From NCBI GenBank assembly GCA_902781515.1, contig CACZJU010000001.1:1-64000 (forward strand): DNA of 64,000 bases, read 5' to 3'. This DNA is from an uncultured Bacteroidales bacterium (GTDB lineage: Bacteria; Bacteroidota; Bacteroidia; Bacteroidales; Bacteroidaceae). This document shows positions 9,229 to 19,960 of the stretch, piece by piece. The notes under the pieces were generated by a model. It saw only the letters and a list, made by a program, of their open reading frames with translations. It did not search any database and was not told the origin of the DNA. Position 1 is the first letter of the stretch. Each line of letters opens with the position of its first letter. The position numbers and the translations under genes are program-made.

Positions 9229-9300
9229 ATTATAATATAAATATACAAAATTTATGTCAGTATCCACTCCCTACCCTCGGGGAGGGTAAAGGGTGGGGGT
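9162..9300. repeat. Inverted doublet of a GC-rich REP-like palindrome (REPIN-like)
   Basis: Copy one (about 9162-9197) reads on the plus strand as a CCCCACCCCC tract followed by the stem CCCTCCC-GAGG-GAGGG. Copy two (about 9265-9300) is its inverse (CCCTACCCTCGGGGAGGG, then GGGTGGGGGTG). Together they form a head-to-head doublet of about 140 bp. Copy one lies inside the coding region of the symporter leader. Copy two lies between nanA and the symporter. Confidence 0.75.
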
Positions 9301-9301
9301 G

Positions 9302-10228
9302 TTAAAACACATTGCAGTGGTTCCAGAAATCAATTTCGTCGAGTTCGGCCTTCAGACGCTTCTCTTCCTCGTCGGTTACATTTTGGAACGGAGTGCGGTT
9401 AGGACCGAGGTCCAGTCCCATGAGTTTCATGATGCGTTTGCCACCCACTATGTTTCCGCGGAAGTGAACAATAACATTGATGACCGCTTGAGCATAGTTC
9501 TGCAACTCGCGAGCCTTCTCAAGGTCGCCTTGCTTCCAGGCTTCGATGATGCCAACCAGACAGCGGCCGTTGTAGTTCGTGGTGCCGCCAATACCGCCTT
9601 GTGCACCACCCATTGCCAAAGAAGGAAGGATGGTCTCGTCCTGACCATGAAGCATATCGAACTTGCCATTGCCATAGAGACGGCACTGGTTGTATTCATA
9701 GATACTCTCGAAGGTGTACTTGATACCTGCAAAGTTGGGAACACGTCCGTCCATAGCCTTAAGCAGTTCTACCATAGGCAGGAAGGCACCGTTGAAAGCA
9801 GGAATGTGATAGTAGTAGAAAGGAAGGTCGGGAGCACCGCAGGCAATCTCCTCGATGTACTTTGCCAGCTCTTCGATGCGACCAATCTTTGGGAATGGAG
9901 GAGCCATAGCGCCTATGCCCCATGCACCAATCTTCTGAGCATGTTCTGCCAAGCGACGACTTTCGCGAACGCAGCAGCTACCAACGTGTACGATAACCTT
10001 GAACTCCTTGGGGGCTGCAGCCATCCAAGCTTCTGCAATCTGCATACGCTCCTCGCTCGTCAGCATATAGCCTTCACCGCTGGAGCCATTGATGAATACT
10101 CCCTTAAGTCCGTTCTTTGCCAACATCTGTGCATAGGCAGGAATAGGTTCCAAATTCACATCACCATTCTGCTTGAAGGGTGTAAACGGGGCGTCGATGA
10201 GGCCCACAACTTTCTCAAACTGTTTCAT
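9302..10228 (-). CDS. nanA: N-acetylneuraminate lyase
   Basis: A 308-residue TIM-barrel aldolase of the DHDPS/NAL family that cleaves N-acetylneuraminate to ManNAc and pyruvate. The pyruvate-carboxylate motif is at about residues 47-54 (INGSSGEG), the catalytic tyrosine lies in the YYYHIP motif at 138-143, and the Schiff-base lysine is K170 in GIKYTF. Length and spacing match NanA. The neighbouring kelch-symporter fusion, typical of sialate loci, favours lyase over dihydrodipicolinate synthase. It starts 4 bp after the stop of the upstream membrane protein gene, so those two are almost certainly in one transcript. A REP-like copy follows the stop. Confidence 0.9.
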   Translation of the reverse strand: MKQFEKVVGLIDAPFTPFKQNGDVNLEPIPAYAQMLAKNGLKGVFINGSSGEGYMLTSEERMQIAEAWMAAAPKEFKVIVHVGSCCVRESRRLAEHAQKIGAWGIGAMAPPFPKIGRIEELAKYIEEIACGAPDLPFYYYHIPAFNGAFLPMVELLKAMDGRVPNFAGIKYTFESIYEYNQCRLYGNGKFDMLHGQDETILPSLAMGGAQGGIGGTTNYNGRCLVGIIEAWKQGDLEKARELQNYAQAVINVIVHFRGNIVGGKRIMKLMGLDLGPNRTPFQNVTDEEEKRLKAELDEIDFWNHCNVF

Positions 10229-10232
10229 AATA

Positions 10233-11123
10233 TTAAAGTTTATGGTTAAGGTATTTTTCTACATAGTATTGGAATATAAACAACACCCAGAACATAGAGA
10301 AGAAGCAAACTCCAGTTACGGCGTTTTCTATGCCAAGGGGAGCAAAAGGAAGAGTCAGGAGCGAGAAGATTCCGCACAGAGCCAAAACATAGTGGCGACG
10401 AGCTATATGACGAAGTATCTTGCGACCTGAACGCCGTGATGTCAGATATATTGACAGGACAATAGATAAGACGAACACCTTCGTTTCCCACAATGTCTTT
10501 AGGGCAATGCTGGTGACGGTGCTCATTACTTCAAGGTCGGCAGTAGCTGTCAAACTGTCGTCCCACTTCTGATAGAGACTTAAACCAGTGCCAATGATTA
10601 CACCAAAGACCATAGGCCAGCAGGCCTGACGGAAGAAACGTTCACGACGTTGGAAGGCAAGCCACACGAAGGCGCAACATAGTGGAATTGTAATACCATT
10701 GTGGGTGTAGCTACAGAATATGCCCATAAGGAGCATCAGGAAATGCCACTTGTGAAGCTCTTTCTGACTGACACGATTGTACTGCGAAATAAAAAAAGGT
10801 ACGATGCATTGTGAGGAAAGTTCTGTCAGCGCAGCCTCATCGCGATCGAAGAATATCTCTTCACCTGGACAGAACAAAAGTATGAAAGCAGCGGCCGCAA
10901 GCACTCCCCATGCAGTTCGACCTATGCGGGCAAGACGTGCCGTAAGCCATACGAATAGGGTGAAGAGTAGGGAGGTGAGGATGTTGACAAAATCATTGAT
11001 ATCAAAAGGTATAAGGTCGAACATATCGCTCGACTTCACGGGGAATAATACCAACCCAGTCCATACTCCTAAGAATATAATGACATAGGCTATAGCGTTT
11101 GTCCAATAGATTTTGTCTTTCAT
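10233..11123 (-). CDS. Polytopic membrane protein of unknown function, first gene of the sialate unit
   Basis: A 296-residue protein with about eight to ten hydrophobic segments (for example AIAYVIIFLGVWTGLVLF near the start and GVCFFSMFWVLFIFQYY at the end). Short charged loops include an FFDRDEAAL motif and a THNGITIPL segment. I do not recognise a family with confidence; it resembles the uncharacterised glycan-associated membrane proteins of Bacteroidetes. The start at 11123 (MKDKIYW) is chosen because a -7-like box at 11142-11149 overlaps the longer alternative start at 11144. It ends 4 bp before nanA, which implies a role with sialic acid or simple co-expression. Confidence 0.7.
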   Translation of the reverse strand: MKDKIYWTNAIAYVIIFLGVWTGLVLFPVKSSDMFDLIPFDINDFVNILTSLLFTLFVWLTARLARIGRTAWGVLAAAAFILLFCPGEEIFFDRDEAALTELSSQCIVPFFISQYNRVSQKELHKWHFLMLLMGIFCSYTHNGITIPLCCAFVWLAFQRRERFFRQACWPMVFGVIIGTGLSLYQKWDDSLTATADLEVMSTVTSIALKTLWETKVFVLSIVLSIYLTSRRSGRKILRHIARRHYVLALCGIFSLLTLPFAPLGIENAVTGVCFFSMFWVLFIFQYYVEKYLNHKL

Positions 11124-11141
11124 GGTGCACGCATACCGCCA

Positions 11142-11149
11142 CAAAGATA
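11142..11149 (-). promoter_or_regulatory. -7 box for the membrane protein / nanA / symporter unit
   Basis: TATCTTTG on the minus strand, a full match to TAnnTTTG, 19 bp upstream of the chosen start codon at 11123. No clear TTTG was found at the -33 distance, so the promoter may need an activator. Confidence 0.55.
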
Positions 11150-11216
11150 GTTAATAATGTGAAAAGATAAAAGCTCAGTGAAGAAAAAGTGCATTTGAAT
11201 CAACATATTTTCATCT

Positions 11217-11233
11217 TTGGCACGCTCTTTGTT
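11217..11233 (+). promoter_or_regulatory. Sigma-54-like -24/-12 element upstream of groES
   Basis: The sequence TGGCAC, 5 bp, TTGTT matches the sigma-54 consensus TGGCAC-N5-TTGCW with one change. It lies about 60 bp upstream of the groES ATG, a suitable distance. No CIRCE inverted repeat and no convincing TAnnTTTG box were found in the same gap. Confidence 0.5.
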
Positions 11234-11293
11234 GATGGATTTGGTGAAAAGAATCATGAAATTATTAAATAACTAAATCATTAAATCAAAGTC

Positions 11294-11566
11294 ATGAACA
11301 TTAAACCATTAGCAGACCGCGTGCTCATTGAGCCCGCACCTGCAGAGACAAAAACAGTGGGCGGCATCATCATTCCTGATACCGCCAAGGAGAAGCCCCT
11401 GAAGGGTGAAATTAAGGCCGTTGGTCAAGGCACCAAGGACGAAGAGATGGTATTGAAGGTTGGCGACCAAGTTCTTTATGGCAAGTATGCCGGTACTGAA
11501 CTGGAGCTTGAGGGCAAGAAGTACCTCATCATGCGCCAGAGCGATGTAGTAGCCATCCTGGCATAA
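11294..11566 (+). CDS. groES: Co-chaperonin GroES
   Basis: A 90-residue heptameric lid protein that caps GroEL during ATP-driven folding in the cytoplasm. It is the standard family length. The N-terminus ([14 protein letters not shown]), the mobile-loop region ([19 protein letters not shown]), and the C-terminal [11 protein letters not shown] match GroES closely. groEL follows 40 bp downstream, so this is a conventional groESL operon. It is preceded by a sigma-54-like element and flanked by the divergent sialate genes. Confidence 0.98.
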   Translation: MNIKPLADRVLIEPAPAETKTVGGIIIPDTAKEKPLKGEIKAVGQGTKDEEMVLKVGDQVLYGKYAGTELELEGKKYLIMRQSDVVAILA

Positions 11567-11594
11567 TTTTTAATTCTTAACTTTTAATTTTTAA

Positions 11595-13244
<1,650 letters not shown>

Positions 13245-13249
13245 GAGGC

Positions 13250-13283
13250 CTACCCCCCCATCCCCCTCCCGAAGGGAAGGGGA
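13250..13283 (-). repeat. Single REP-like GC-rich palindrome after groEL
   Basis: A run of Cs followed by the palindrome CCCCTCCC-GAAG-GGAAGGGG, belonging to the same family as the copies near 9.2, 16.2, 25.9, 34.8 and 40.7 kb. It lies between the groEL stop codon and the terminator. Confidence 0.65.
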
Positions 13284-13297
13284 GAAACGAAAATGTT

Positions 13298-13331
13298 CCC
13301 GGCAGTCATTGTGGCTGTCGGGGCTTTTTTG
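13298..13331 (+). terminator. Intrinsic terminator of groESL
   Basis: An 8-bp stem (CCCGGCAG / CTGTCGGG, with one G-T pair), a 9-nt loop and a run of seven Ts. Confidence 0.85.
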
Positions 13332-13341
13332 TGTCCTGTTG

Positions 13342-13373
13342 TTTGCTTTTTTATTCAATTTCTGTTATCTTTG
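13342..13373 (+). promoter_or_regulatory. Promoter of the fucose operon
   Basis: TTTG at 13342-13345, a 20-bp spacer, then TATCTTTG at 13366-13373. This is a close fit to the Bacteroidetes -33/-7 consensus. The ATG at 13394 is 20 bp downstream, which excludes the longer in-frame start at 13331. Confidence 0.75.
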
Positions 13374-13393
13374 CCCTGCATATTGAATCAACC

Positions 13394-14341
13394 ATGGAAA
13401 AAAGAATACTTGGAAGGACCGGTTTGAGTGTTTCATCCCTTAGTTTTGGCGCGTCGTCTTTGGGAGGAGTCTTTCATGATATTGATGAGGGAAGAGCTCT
13501 TGAGGCTGTGTATACGGCCATAGATGGAGGTATGAACCTTATAGATGTTTCGCCCTATTATGGTCATTATAAGGCTGAGACTGTATTGGGCAAAGCTCTG
13601 CGACAGATTCCTCGCGACAAATATATCCTCTCTACAAAAGTAGGCCGTTACGGCAAGAATGGCGTGAACACTTGGGATTATAGTGGTAAACGTGCTCAGG
13701 AGAGTGTCTATGAAAGTATGGACCGACTGGGAGTAGAACATATTGACCTTATTCACGTCCACGACATAGAGTTTCAGGCCTCGCTTCCCGGTGGCTTGCA
13801 GAAAGTGGCGGAGGAAACATTGCCAGCTTTGGTGGAACTCAAGGAGAAGGGTGTGGTAAGTCATGTTGGTATCACAGACCTGCAGTTAGAAAACCTGCGT
13901 TGGGTGATTGACCATACTCCAGATGGTACTGTTGAGACAGTTCTGAACTTCTGTCATTATTGTCTGTGCGATGATGCATTAGCTGATTATCTCGATTACT
14001 TTGAGCAGCACGGCATCGGACTCATCAACGCCTCACCGCTCAGCATGGGACTTCTTTCCAGTCGGGGCGCACCAGCTTGGCATCCGGCACCAAAGCCTTT
14101 GGTTGAGGCTTGTCGCAAGGCTACGGAATATTGTGCCCAAAATGGCTACCCTATAGAGAAATTGGCTATGCAGTTTGCTGTCAGCAATCCTCGCGTGCCT
14201 ACGACATTGTTTTCATCGGCAAATCCAGATAACGTTCGTCGCAATCTGGAATATGTGGATGAACCCATAGACTGGCAGTTGGTAAAGGATGTACAGGAAA
14301 TCATAGGCCCAGCCATGCGGTTTACATGGAATAATACTTAA
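13394..14341 (+). CDS. Aldo/keto reductase (L-fucose / L-galactose dehydrogenase-like)
   Basis: A 315-residue NAD(P)H-dependent oxidoreductase with a TIM-barrel fold. The catalytic tetrad is visible: Asp and Tyr in LIDVSPYYG, Lys in LSTKVGRYG, and His in LIHVHDIEF. It resembles the L-galactose / L-fucose dehydrogenase branch. Its position at the head of fucI-fucP-mutarotase supports action on L-fucose or a related 6-deoxysugar. Start 13394 ([11 protein letters not shown]) is chosen because a good promoter lies inside the longer frame. fucI begins 25 bp after its stop. The exact substrate is an inference. Confidence 0.82.
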   Translation: MEKRILGRTGLSVSSLSFGASSLGGVFHDIDEGRALEAVYTAIDGGMNLIDVSPYYGHYKAETVLGKALRQIPRDKYILSTKVGRYGKNGVNTWDYSGKRAQESVYESMDRLGVEHIDLIHVHDIEFQASLPGGLQKVAEETLPALVELKEKGVVSHVGITDLQLENLRWVIDHTPDGTVETVLNFCHYCLCDDALADYLDYFEQHGIGLINASPLSMGLLSSRGAPAWHPAPKPLVEACRKATEYCAQNGYPIEKLAMQFAVSNPRVPTTLFSSANPDNVRRNLEYVDEPIDWQLVKDVQEIIGPAMRFTWNNT

Positions 14342-14366
14342 GACTTTGTTACAAATATTAAACCTC

Positions 14367-16187
14367 ATGAAAAACTACCCCAAAATTGGCATTCGTCCGA
14401 CCATTGATGGTCGCCAAGGTGGCGTCCGTGAAAGCCTCGAAGAGAAAACAATGTGCCTTGCAAAGGCTGTTGCCGAGTTGATAACCAAGAACCTTCGTAA
14501 CGGAGACGGCTCTCCTGTCGAGTGTGTTATAGCAGACACAACTATCGGTCGTGTGGCAGAAAGTGCTGCCTGCGCAGATAAGTTTGAGCGCGAGGGCGTA
14601 GGTTCCACTATTACTGTCACCAGTTGCTGGTGTTATGGCTCTGAGACTATGGATATGAACCCTCACTATCCCAAGGCAGTTTGGGGCTTCAACGGAACTG
14701 AGCGTCCAGGGGCTGTGTATCTGGCTGCCGTCTTAGCCGCTCATGCCCAAAAGGGATTGCCGGCTTTTGGAATATATGGTCATGATGTACAAGATATTAA
14801 TGACAACAACATACCTGCCGATGTGGCAGAGAAGATTCTGCGCTTTGCGCGAGCAGCACAGGCCGTAGCCACGATGAAAGGCAAGAGCTACCTGTCATTG
14901 GGCAATACTTGTATGGGTATTGCAGGCTCCATCGTAGATGCCGACTTCCTGCAGCACTATTTGGGTATGCGTACAGAGTATGTTTCTCTCGTGGAAATCT
15001 TGCGTCGTGTCGATTTCAACATCTTCGATCCAGAGGAGTTCAAGAAGGCAATGGCGTGGGTTGAGAAATACTGCAAGCCACAGGAAGGTCACGATTACAA
15101 CGAGGACCGTCCGCTCTTTCCCGGTACGCCTATGACAACCTTCAACGGTAAGGGTAAAGGTAAGAATCGTGAGGAGAAGGATCAGGACTGGGAATTCACA
15201 GTGAAGACGATGATGATTATCCGCGACCTGATGCATGGTAATCCGAAACTTTTGGAGATGGGATATAAAGAGGAGGCTCTAGGGCACAATGCTCTCTTCG
15301 GTGGTGTACAGGGTCAGCGTCAGTGGACAGATTATCGTCCTAATTTCGACTTCCCCGAATCTATGTTATGCACCTCATTCGACTGGAATGGCGTACGCGA
15401 GGCTGATGTTTTAGCCACCGAGAATGACTTCCTCAACGGTCTTTCTATGCTCTTTGGTCATCTGCTTACCAATCGTGGCGTGATGTTCTCAGACATTCGT
15501 ACATACTGGAGTCCAGAAGCCGTGAAACGTGTCACTGGAACTGTGCTGAGCGGTTTGTCAGCTCAAGGTTTTATACATCTTATTAATAGCGGTGCAACTA
15601 CCCTTGATGCTACAGGCGCAATGACCGATGCCGATGGCAAGCCCACGATGAAGGAACCTTGGAATATCACCAATGCTGATGCAAAAGCTTGTTTGAAGGC
15701 TACCAGTTGGATGCCCGCCGACCGTGATTACTTCCGTGGTGGTGGCTACTCGTCGCACTTCGTAACTAAGGGTGGTATGCCTATGACTATGATGCGCGTG
15801 AACATGATAGCCGGTCTTGGTCCTGTGTTACAGCTGGCTGAAGGTTGGACAGTAGAACTCGACCCGAAAACTCACGATATTCTCGACAAACGTACAGACC
15901 CCACTTGGCCAACTACATGGTTCGTACCTCGTCTTGATGCGTCGAAGGACTGCTTCAAGGATGTCTATAGTGTTATGAACTGTTGGGGTGCCAATCATGG
16001 AGCCATTGCTTATGGTCACATCGGTGCCGATCTAATCACACTCTGCTCAATCCTTCGCATCCCCGTATGTATGCACAATGTAAAGGACGCAGATATCTTC
16101 CGTCCCGCTGCTTGGAACGCTTTCGGTATGGATAAGGAGGGTGCAGACTACCGTGCCTGTCAGAACTTCGGACCTATTTACAAATAA
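14367..16187 (+). CDS. fucI: L-fucose isomerase
   Basis: A 606-residue manganese-dependent ketol-isomerase that converts L-fucose to L-fuculose. It is close to the usual length (about 590). The N-terminus ([20 protein letters not shown]) is characteristic. The metal-site Glu and Asp fall in the segment after [19 protein letters not shown], and a His near the C-terminus ([12 protein letters not shown]) fits the third ligand. Start 14367 is chosen over 14346 because [11 protein letters not shown] aligns with family starts. It lies between the aldo/keto reductase and the fucose permease. No fuculokinase or fuculose-phosphate aldolase is nearby. Confidence 0.95.
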   Translation: MKNYPKIGIRPTIDGRQGGVRESLEEKTMCLAKAVAELITKNLRNGDGSPVECVIADTTIGRVAESAACADKFEREGVGSTITVTSCWCYGSETMDMNPHYPKAVWGFNGTERPGAVYLAAVLAAHAQKGLPAFGIYGHDVQDINDNNIPADVAEKILRFARAAQAVATMKGKSYLSLGNTCMGIAGSIVDADFLQHYLGMRTEYVSLVEILRRVDFNIFDPEEFKKAMAWVEKYCKPQEGHDYNEDRPLFPGTPMTTFNGKGKGKNREEKDQDWEFTVKTMMIIRDLMHGNPKLLEMGYKEEALGHNALFGGVQGQRQWTDYRPNFDFPESMLCTSFDWNGVREADVLATENDFLNGLSMLFGHLLTNRGVMFSDIRTYWSPEAVKRVTGTVLSGLSAQGFIHLINSGATTLDATGAMTDADGKPTMKEPWNITNADAKACLKATSWMPADRDYFRGGGYSSHFVTKGGMPMTMMRVNMIAGLGPVLQLAEGWTVELDPKTHDILDKRTDPTWPTTWFVPRLDASKDCFKDVYSVMNCWGANHGAIAYGHIGADLITLCSILRIPVCMHNVKDADIFRPAAWNAFGMDKEGADYRACQNFGPIYK

Positions 16188-16188
16188 A

Positions 16189-16306
16189 ACCCCTTCCCCA
16201 ATCCCTCCCCGAGGGGAGGGAGTATATTTGAAAAAATATGATGAATAATTCACAATCTAAAAATAGGGCTACGCCCCTCCCTCGGGAGGGGAAAAGGGGT
16301 GGGGTT
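16189..16306. repeat. Second inverted REP-like doublet, spanning the fucI-fucP junction
   Basis: Copy one (16189-16222) reads CCCCTTCCCC then CCCTCCCC-GAGG-GGAGGG. Copy two (about 16270-16306) is its inverse, CCCCTCCC-TCGG-GAGGGG then GGGGTGGGG. The fucP start codon lies in the roughly 48-bp spacer, and copy two encodes the first residues of the permease. Confidence 0.75.
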
Positions 16307-17590
16307 CTTGTTGAGAAGAAATATCTCCTAACCTTCATCCTTGTCACTACGCTTTTTGCATTGTGGGGCTTTGCCAATGATATTACGAATCCTATGGTGG
16401 CGGCTTTTCAGACGTTAATGGAGATTTCGGCGGCTAAGGCCTCAATGGTGCAGTTCGCTTTCTATGGCGGTTATGCCACAATGGCAGTACCTGCGGCTTT
16501 ATTCATCCGCAAATACAGTTACAAGGTTGGAGTGCTTATTGGTCTCGGACTCTATGCAGTTGGTGCCTTCCTTTTCATACCTGCGGCTCAGTTCCAGGAG
16601 TTCACATTCTTCTGTGTATCGCTTTACATCCTGACCTTCGGACTGGCCTTTCTCGAGACCAGTGCCAATCCCTTCATACTGTCGTTAGGAGACAAAAGCA
16701 ATTCAACACGCCGATTGAACTTGGCGCAAGCCTTCAATCCTGTGGGCTCACTGTCGGGTATGGCCGTAGCCTCGTTTATAGTCCTGCCCAATCTTATATC
16801 GGATAAGCGCGATGCTACCGGACAGGTAATCTTTCACGGACTTAGCGAGGCAGAGAAGGCTAATATCCGGCTTCACGACTTAGCTGTAATCCGTGACCCT
16901 TACGTGGCAATAGGCTTGGTGGTGTTGGTGATGTTCATTATCATTGCACTTACTAAGATGCCTTCTTTGAAGGGAGAACAAGACGGTAAGACCAGTGCGC
17001 ATACTACACTCTCTCGCTTGTGGCACAACTCTACATATCGTTATGGTGTTGGAGCGCAGGTACTATATGTTGCGGCACAGATTATGGTATGGACTTTTAT
17101 AATTCAATATGCCGATCGTCTCGGTATCAATAAGGCTACGGCTCAGCGCTACAATATTCTGGCAATGTCTTTAGCTTTGTCGGGACGTTTCATTGGAACA
17201 TACATTATGAAGTGGGTAAACCAGCGTCGTTTGTTGGCACTATTTGGAGTGGGAGCATCTTTGTGTACCCTCGGAGCTATTTGTATCGATGGAATCTATG
17301 GTTTGTATAGTTTGGTTGGCATCAGCCTGTTTATGTCCATCATGTTCCCAAGCATCTACGGCATTGCCCTCGAGAATGTTCGTAGTGAGGATACATCCTT
17401 AGGTGCTGCATTTCTGGTTATGGCCATTGTGGGGGGAGCACTGATGCCTCCTCTTCAGGGACATCTCATCGACCAGAAGGTAATCTTCGGTTGGCCTGCC
17501 GTTAATGTATCGTTCCTTTTGCCCTTCATCTGTTTTGTTTGCATCACAATATATGGTTATTGCACATATAAATTAAGATATAGGAATTAA
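16238..17590 (+). CDS. fucP: L-fucose:H+ symporter (FucP family MFS permease)
   Basis: A 450-residue major-facilitator permease with about 12 membrane segments. The first membrane segment carries LFALWGFANDITNPMVAAF, a hallmark of FucP-like transporters (catalytic Asp in FANDIT). A second signature, LAFLETSANPFILSLG, includes the conserved Glu in TM4. It probably imports L-fucose with protons for FucI. About residues 11-25 (RATPLPREGKRGGVLV) precede the first helix and are encoded by a REP-like palindrome, so this stretch is probably not part of the ancestral protein. An internal start just before KKYLLTF would remove it. The mutarotase gene follows 2 bp downstream. Confidence 0.9.
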   Translation: MMNNSQSKNRATPLPREGKRGGVLVEKKYLLTFILVTTLFALWGFANDITNPMVAAFQTLMEISAAKASMVQFAFYGGYATMAVPAALFIRKYSYKVGVLIGLGLYAVGAFLFIPAAQFQEFTFFCVSLYILTFGLAFLETSANPFILSLGDKSNSTRRLNLAQAFNPVGSLSGMAVASFIVLPNLISDKRDATGQVIFHGLSEAEKANIRLHDLAVIRDPYVAIGLVVLVMFIIIALTKMPSLKGEQDGKTSAHTTLSRLWHNSTYRYGVGAQVLYVAAQIMVWTFIIQYADRLGINKATAQRYNILAMSLALSGRFIGTYIMKWVNQRRLLALFGVGASLCTLGAICIDGIYGLYSLVGISLFMSIMFPSIYGIALENVRSEDTSLGAAFLVMAIVGGALMPPLQGHLIDQKVIFGWPAVNVSFLLPFICFVCITIYGYCTYKLRYRN

Positions 17591-17592
17591 AG

Positions 17593-17973
17593 ATGGCAGA
17601 AGGTTTTGTACAGAAGCAGCACGGGGTGCCCGTTAAGAGATATGTCCAGACGATGGACCTGAAGGACGATCCGGCATTGATTGCCGAATATCGTCGGCGT
17701 CATAGTCGCGAGGAATCGTGGAAGGAGATTCGCGATGGTATTCGTGAAGTAGGTATCCTTGAGATGGAACTTTATATTCTTGGTACACGATTGGTGATGA
17801 TAGTGGACACTCCGCTCGATTTCGATTGGGATAAGGCTATGGCTCGACTTGCCACACTGCCGCGTCAGCAGGAGTGGGAGGACTATATGGCTATGTTCCA
17901 ACAATGTGCCGAAGGGGCTACCAGCGACGAAAAGTGGCAAATGATGGAAAGAATGTTTTACCTTTATGAATAA
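17593..17973 (+). CDS. RhaM-family L-sugar mutarotase
   Basis: A 126-residue protein of the L-rhamnose mutarotase (DUF718) family, dimeric enzymes that interconvert anomers of 6-deoxysugars. The family pattern is visible as EYRRRHSREESWKEIRDG, with the conserved His and Trp, and EWEDYMAMF near the C-terminus. It starts 2 bp after the fucP stop, so it is the last gene of the fucose unit and probably acts on L-fucose, though the family is best known from rhamnose. It converges on typA with a 28-bp gap. Confidence 0.85.
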   Translation: MAEGFVQKQHGVPVKRYVQTMDLKDDPALIAEYRRRHSREESWKEIRDGIREVGILEMELYILGTRLVMIVDTPLDFDWDKAMARLATLPRQQEWEDYMAMFQQCAEGATSDEKWQMMERMFYLYE

Positions 17974-18001
17974 TATGAAAGCATTACAGATTACAGATAC
18001 A

Positions 18002-19813
18002 TTAGTTCTGCTCTTGTCTTGCGTGTCGCTTTCGTTCGAGGTGGTCAAGAATGATTTTGCGCAGACGCATTGACTTTGGTGTCACCTCTACATATTCGTC
18101 TTCCTTGATATATTCGAGGGCCTCCTCGAGAGAGAATACGATGGGAGGAATGATACGTACCTTCTCGTCGGAGCCTGAAGCACGCATGTTTGTAAGCTGT
18201 TTTGCTTTGCAAACATTAACAACGAGGTCATTGTCGTGAACGTGTTCACCTACTACCTGTCCGGCATATACTTCGTCCTGTGGGTCGATGAAGAAAGAAC
18301 CGCGATCCTGCAGATTATTGATGGCATAGGCGTAGGCAGTACCGCCCTCAAGTGCAATCATTGAACCATTTGTGCGGCGCTGAATGTCACCTTTGTAAGG
18401 TTGGTATTCCTTATATCGGTGAGCCATAATTGCTTCACCCTGACTGGCAGTAAGAACATTAGTGCGCAGACCGATGATACCTCGTGAAGGAATATTGAAC
18501 TCAATATTTACACGTGAGCCCTGACTTTCCATACTTGTCATTTCGCCCTTTCTGCGGGTTACCATATCAATCATCTTCGAAGAGAACTCCTCGGGAACGT
18601 TGATAGTAAGTTCCTCTATAGGTTCGCACTTCACGCCATCGATTTCCTTATATATTACCTGCGGCTGACCTACCTGTAGTTCGTAGCCCTCGCGGCGCAT
18701 GGTCTCTATGAGGACACTGAGGTGTAGGACACCACGACCGGAAACTATCCAACGGTCGTTGAAACCATCAGGCTGTTCTACGCGCAGAGCCAGGTTCTTC
18801 TCCAGTTCCTTCTGCAGTCTCTCGTGGATATGACGGCTGGTGCAATACTTACCCTCTTTTCCGAAGAACGGTGAGTCATTGATAGTGAAGAGCATTGACA
18901 TTGTAGGCTCATCGATGCTGATTGGCGGCAGCGGTTCTGGATTCTCGAAGTCGCAGATGGTGTCGCCAATCTCGAAGTGCTCAAGACCTATAATGGCACA
19001 GATGTCACCACTCGAAACTTCGGAAATCTTCACCTGTCCCATACCTGTGAAGGTGTGCAACTCCTTGATTTTTGTCTTCTCCATCGTACCGTCGCGGTGA
19101 GCGATTGTCACGTTCATTCCCTCGCGGATAGTGCCGCGATGTACACGTCCCACAGCAATACGACCGGTATAGATAGAGTAGTCGAGCGAGGTTATGAGCA
19201 TCTGCGGTGTGCCTTCCAACTGCTGTGGAGCAGGAATGTGTTCAAGAATCTGGTCGAGCAGGTACTTGATGTCTGTAGTAGGGTTGCTGTAGTCAGGTCC
19301 CATCCATCCGTTCTTGGCAGAACCGTAGATTACGGGGAAGTCAAGTTGTTCTTCTGTGGCGTTAAGGTCGAACATCAGGTCGAATACCATTTCGTAAACT
19401 TCCTCCGGACGGCAGTTCAGCTTATCAACCTTGTTCACCACAACGATTGGCTTTAGACCAATCTCCAACGCCTTGCGCAGAACAAAGCGTGTCTGTGGCA
19501 TAGGACCTTCAAAAGCATCTACCAAGAGCAGGCAACCGTCAGCCATATTTAGTACACGTTCCACCTCACCGCCGAAGTCGCTGTGCCCCGGAGTGTCAAT
19601 AATGTTAATCTTCGTACCCTTGTAGTTTATGCTGACGTTCTTGGATAGAATTGTGATTCCGCGTTCGCGCTCCAGTTCATTGTTGTCGAGCATCAGCTCG
19701 CCTGTCTGTTGGTTTTCACGGAAGAGATTACCCTCCAATAACATCTTGTCCACCAGCGTCGTCTTACCATGATCGACGTGTGCAATAATTGCAATATTTC
19801 GAATATCTTGCAT
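18002..19813 (-). CDS. typA: Ribosome-associated GTPase TypA/BipA
   Basis: A 603-residue translational GTPase that binds ribosomes and supports 50S assembly and stress responses. G1 is visible at about residues 11-19 (AHVDHGKTT) and G3 as [15 protein letters not shown]. The BipA-type C-terminus includes a long Lys/Arg tail ([12 protein letters not shown]). Start 19813 ([16 protein letters not shown]) is chosen over an ATG at 19864, because a well-formed promoter at 19835-19865 overlaps the longer version. It converges on the fucose operon and has its own promoter. Confidence 0.97.
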   Translation of the reverse strand: MQDIRNIAIIAHVDHGKTTLVDKMLLEGNLFRENQQTGELMLDNNELERERGITILSKNVSINYKGTKINIIDTPGHSDFGGEVERVLNMADGCLLLVDAFEGPMPQTRFVLRKALEIGLKPIVVVNKVDKLNCRPEEVYEMVFDLMFDLNATEEQLDFPVIYGSAKNGWMGPDYSNPTTDIKYLLDQILEHIPAPQQLEGTPQMLITSLDYSIYTGRIAVGRVHRGTIREGMNVTIAHRDGTMEKTKIKELHTFTGMGQVKISEVSSGDICAIIGLEHFEIGDTICDFENPEPLPPISIDEPTMSMLFTINDSPFFGKEGKYCTSRHIHERLQKELEKNLALRVEQPDGFNDRWIVSGRGVLHLSVLIETMRREGYELQVGQPQVIYKEIDGVKCEPIEELTINVPEEFSSKMIDMVTRRKGEMTSMESQGSRVNIEFNIPSRGIIGLRTNVLTASQGEAIMAHRYKEYQPYKGDIQRRTNGSMIALEGGTAYAYAINNLQDRGSFFIDPQDEVYAGQVVGEHVHDNDLVVNVCKAKQLTNMRASGSDEKVRIIPPIVFSLEEALEYIKEDEYVEVTPKSMRLRKIILDHLERKRHARQEQN

Positions 19814-19834
19814 CGATTTCCTTAAATTTGGCGA

Positions 19835-19865
19835 CAAAGATAGTGCAAACTGAGCGAAATACAAA
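19835..19865 (-). promoter_or_regulatory. Promoter of typA
   Basis: On the minus strand, TTTG (19865-19862), a 19-bp spacer, then TATCTTTG (19842-19835). This is an excellent fit to the Bacteroidetes consensus, 22 bp before the chosen start codon. Confidence 0.8.
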
Positions 19866-19960
19866 GAATTTATTCTTTTATTTCCGAAGTGAAGCCTATC
19901 TTCGAGGCTCGAAGAGACTCAAAGGTACAAAAAATTTCTTTTTTTGCACCTAAAACCGCT

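Noticed and set aside
9293..10249. Long plus-strand frame opposite nanA
   Set aside because: nanA motifs are complete on the minus strand, and this frame shows no family features.
11150..11293. CIRCE (HrcA operator) in front of groES
   Set aside because: No TTAGCACTC-type inverted repeat was found in this gap.
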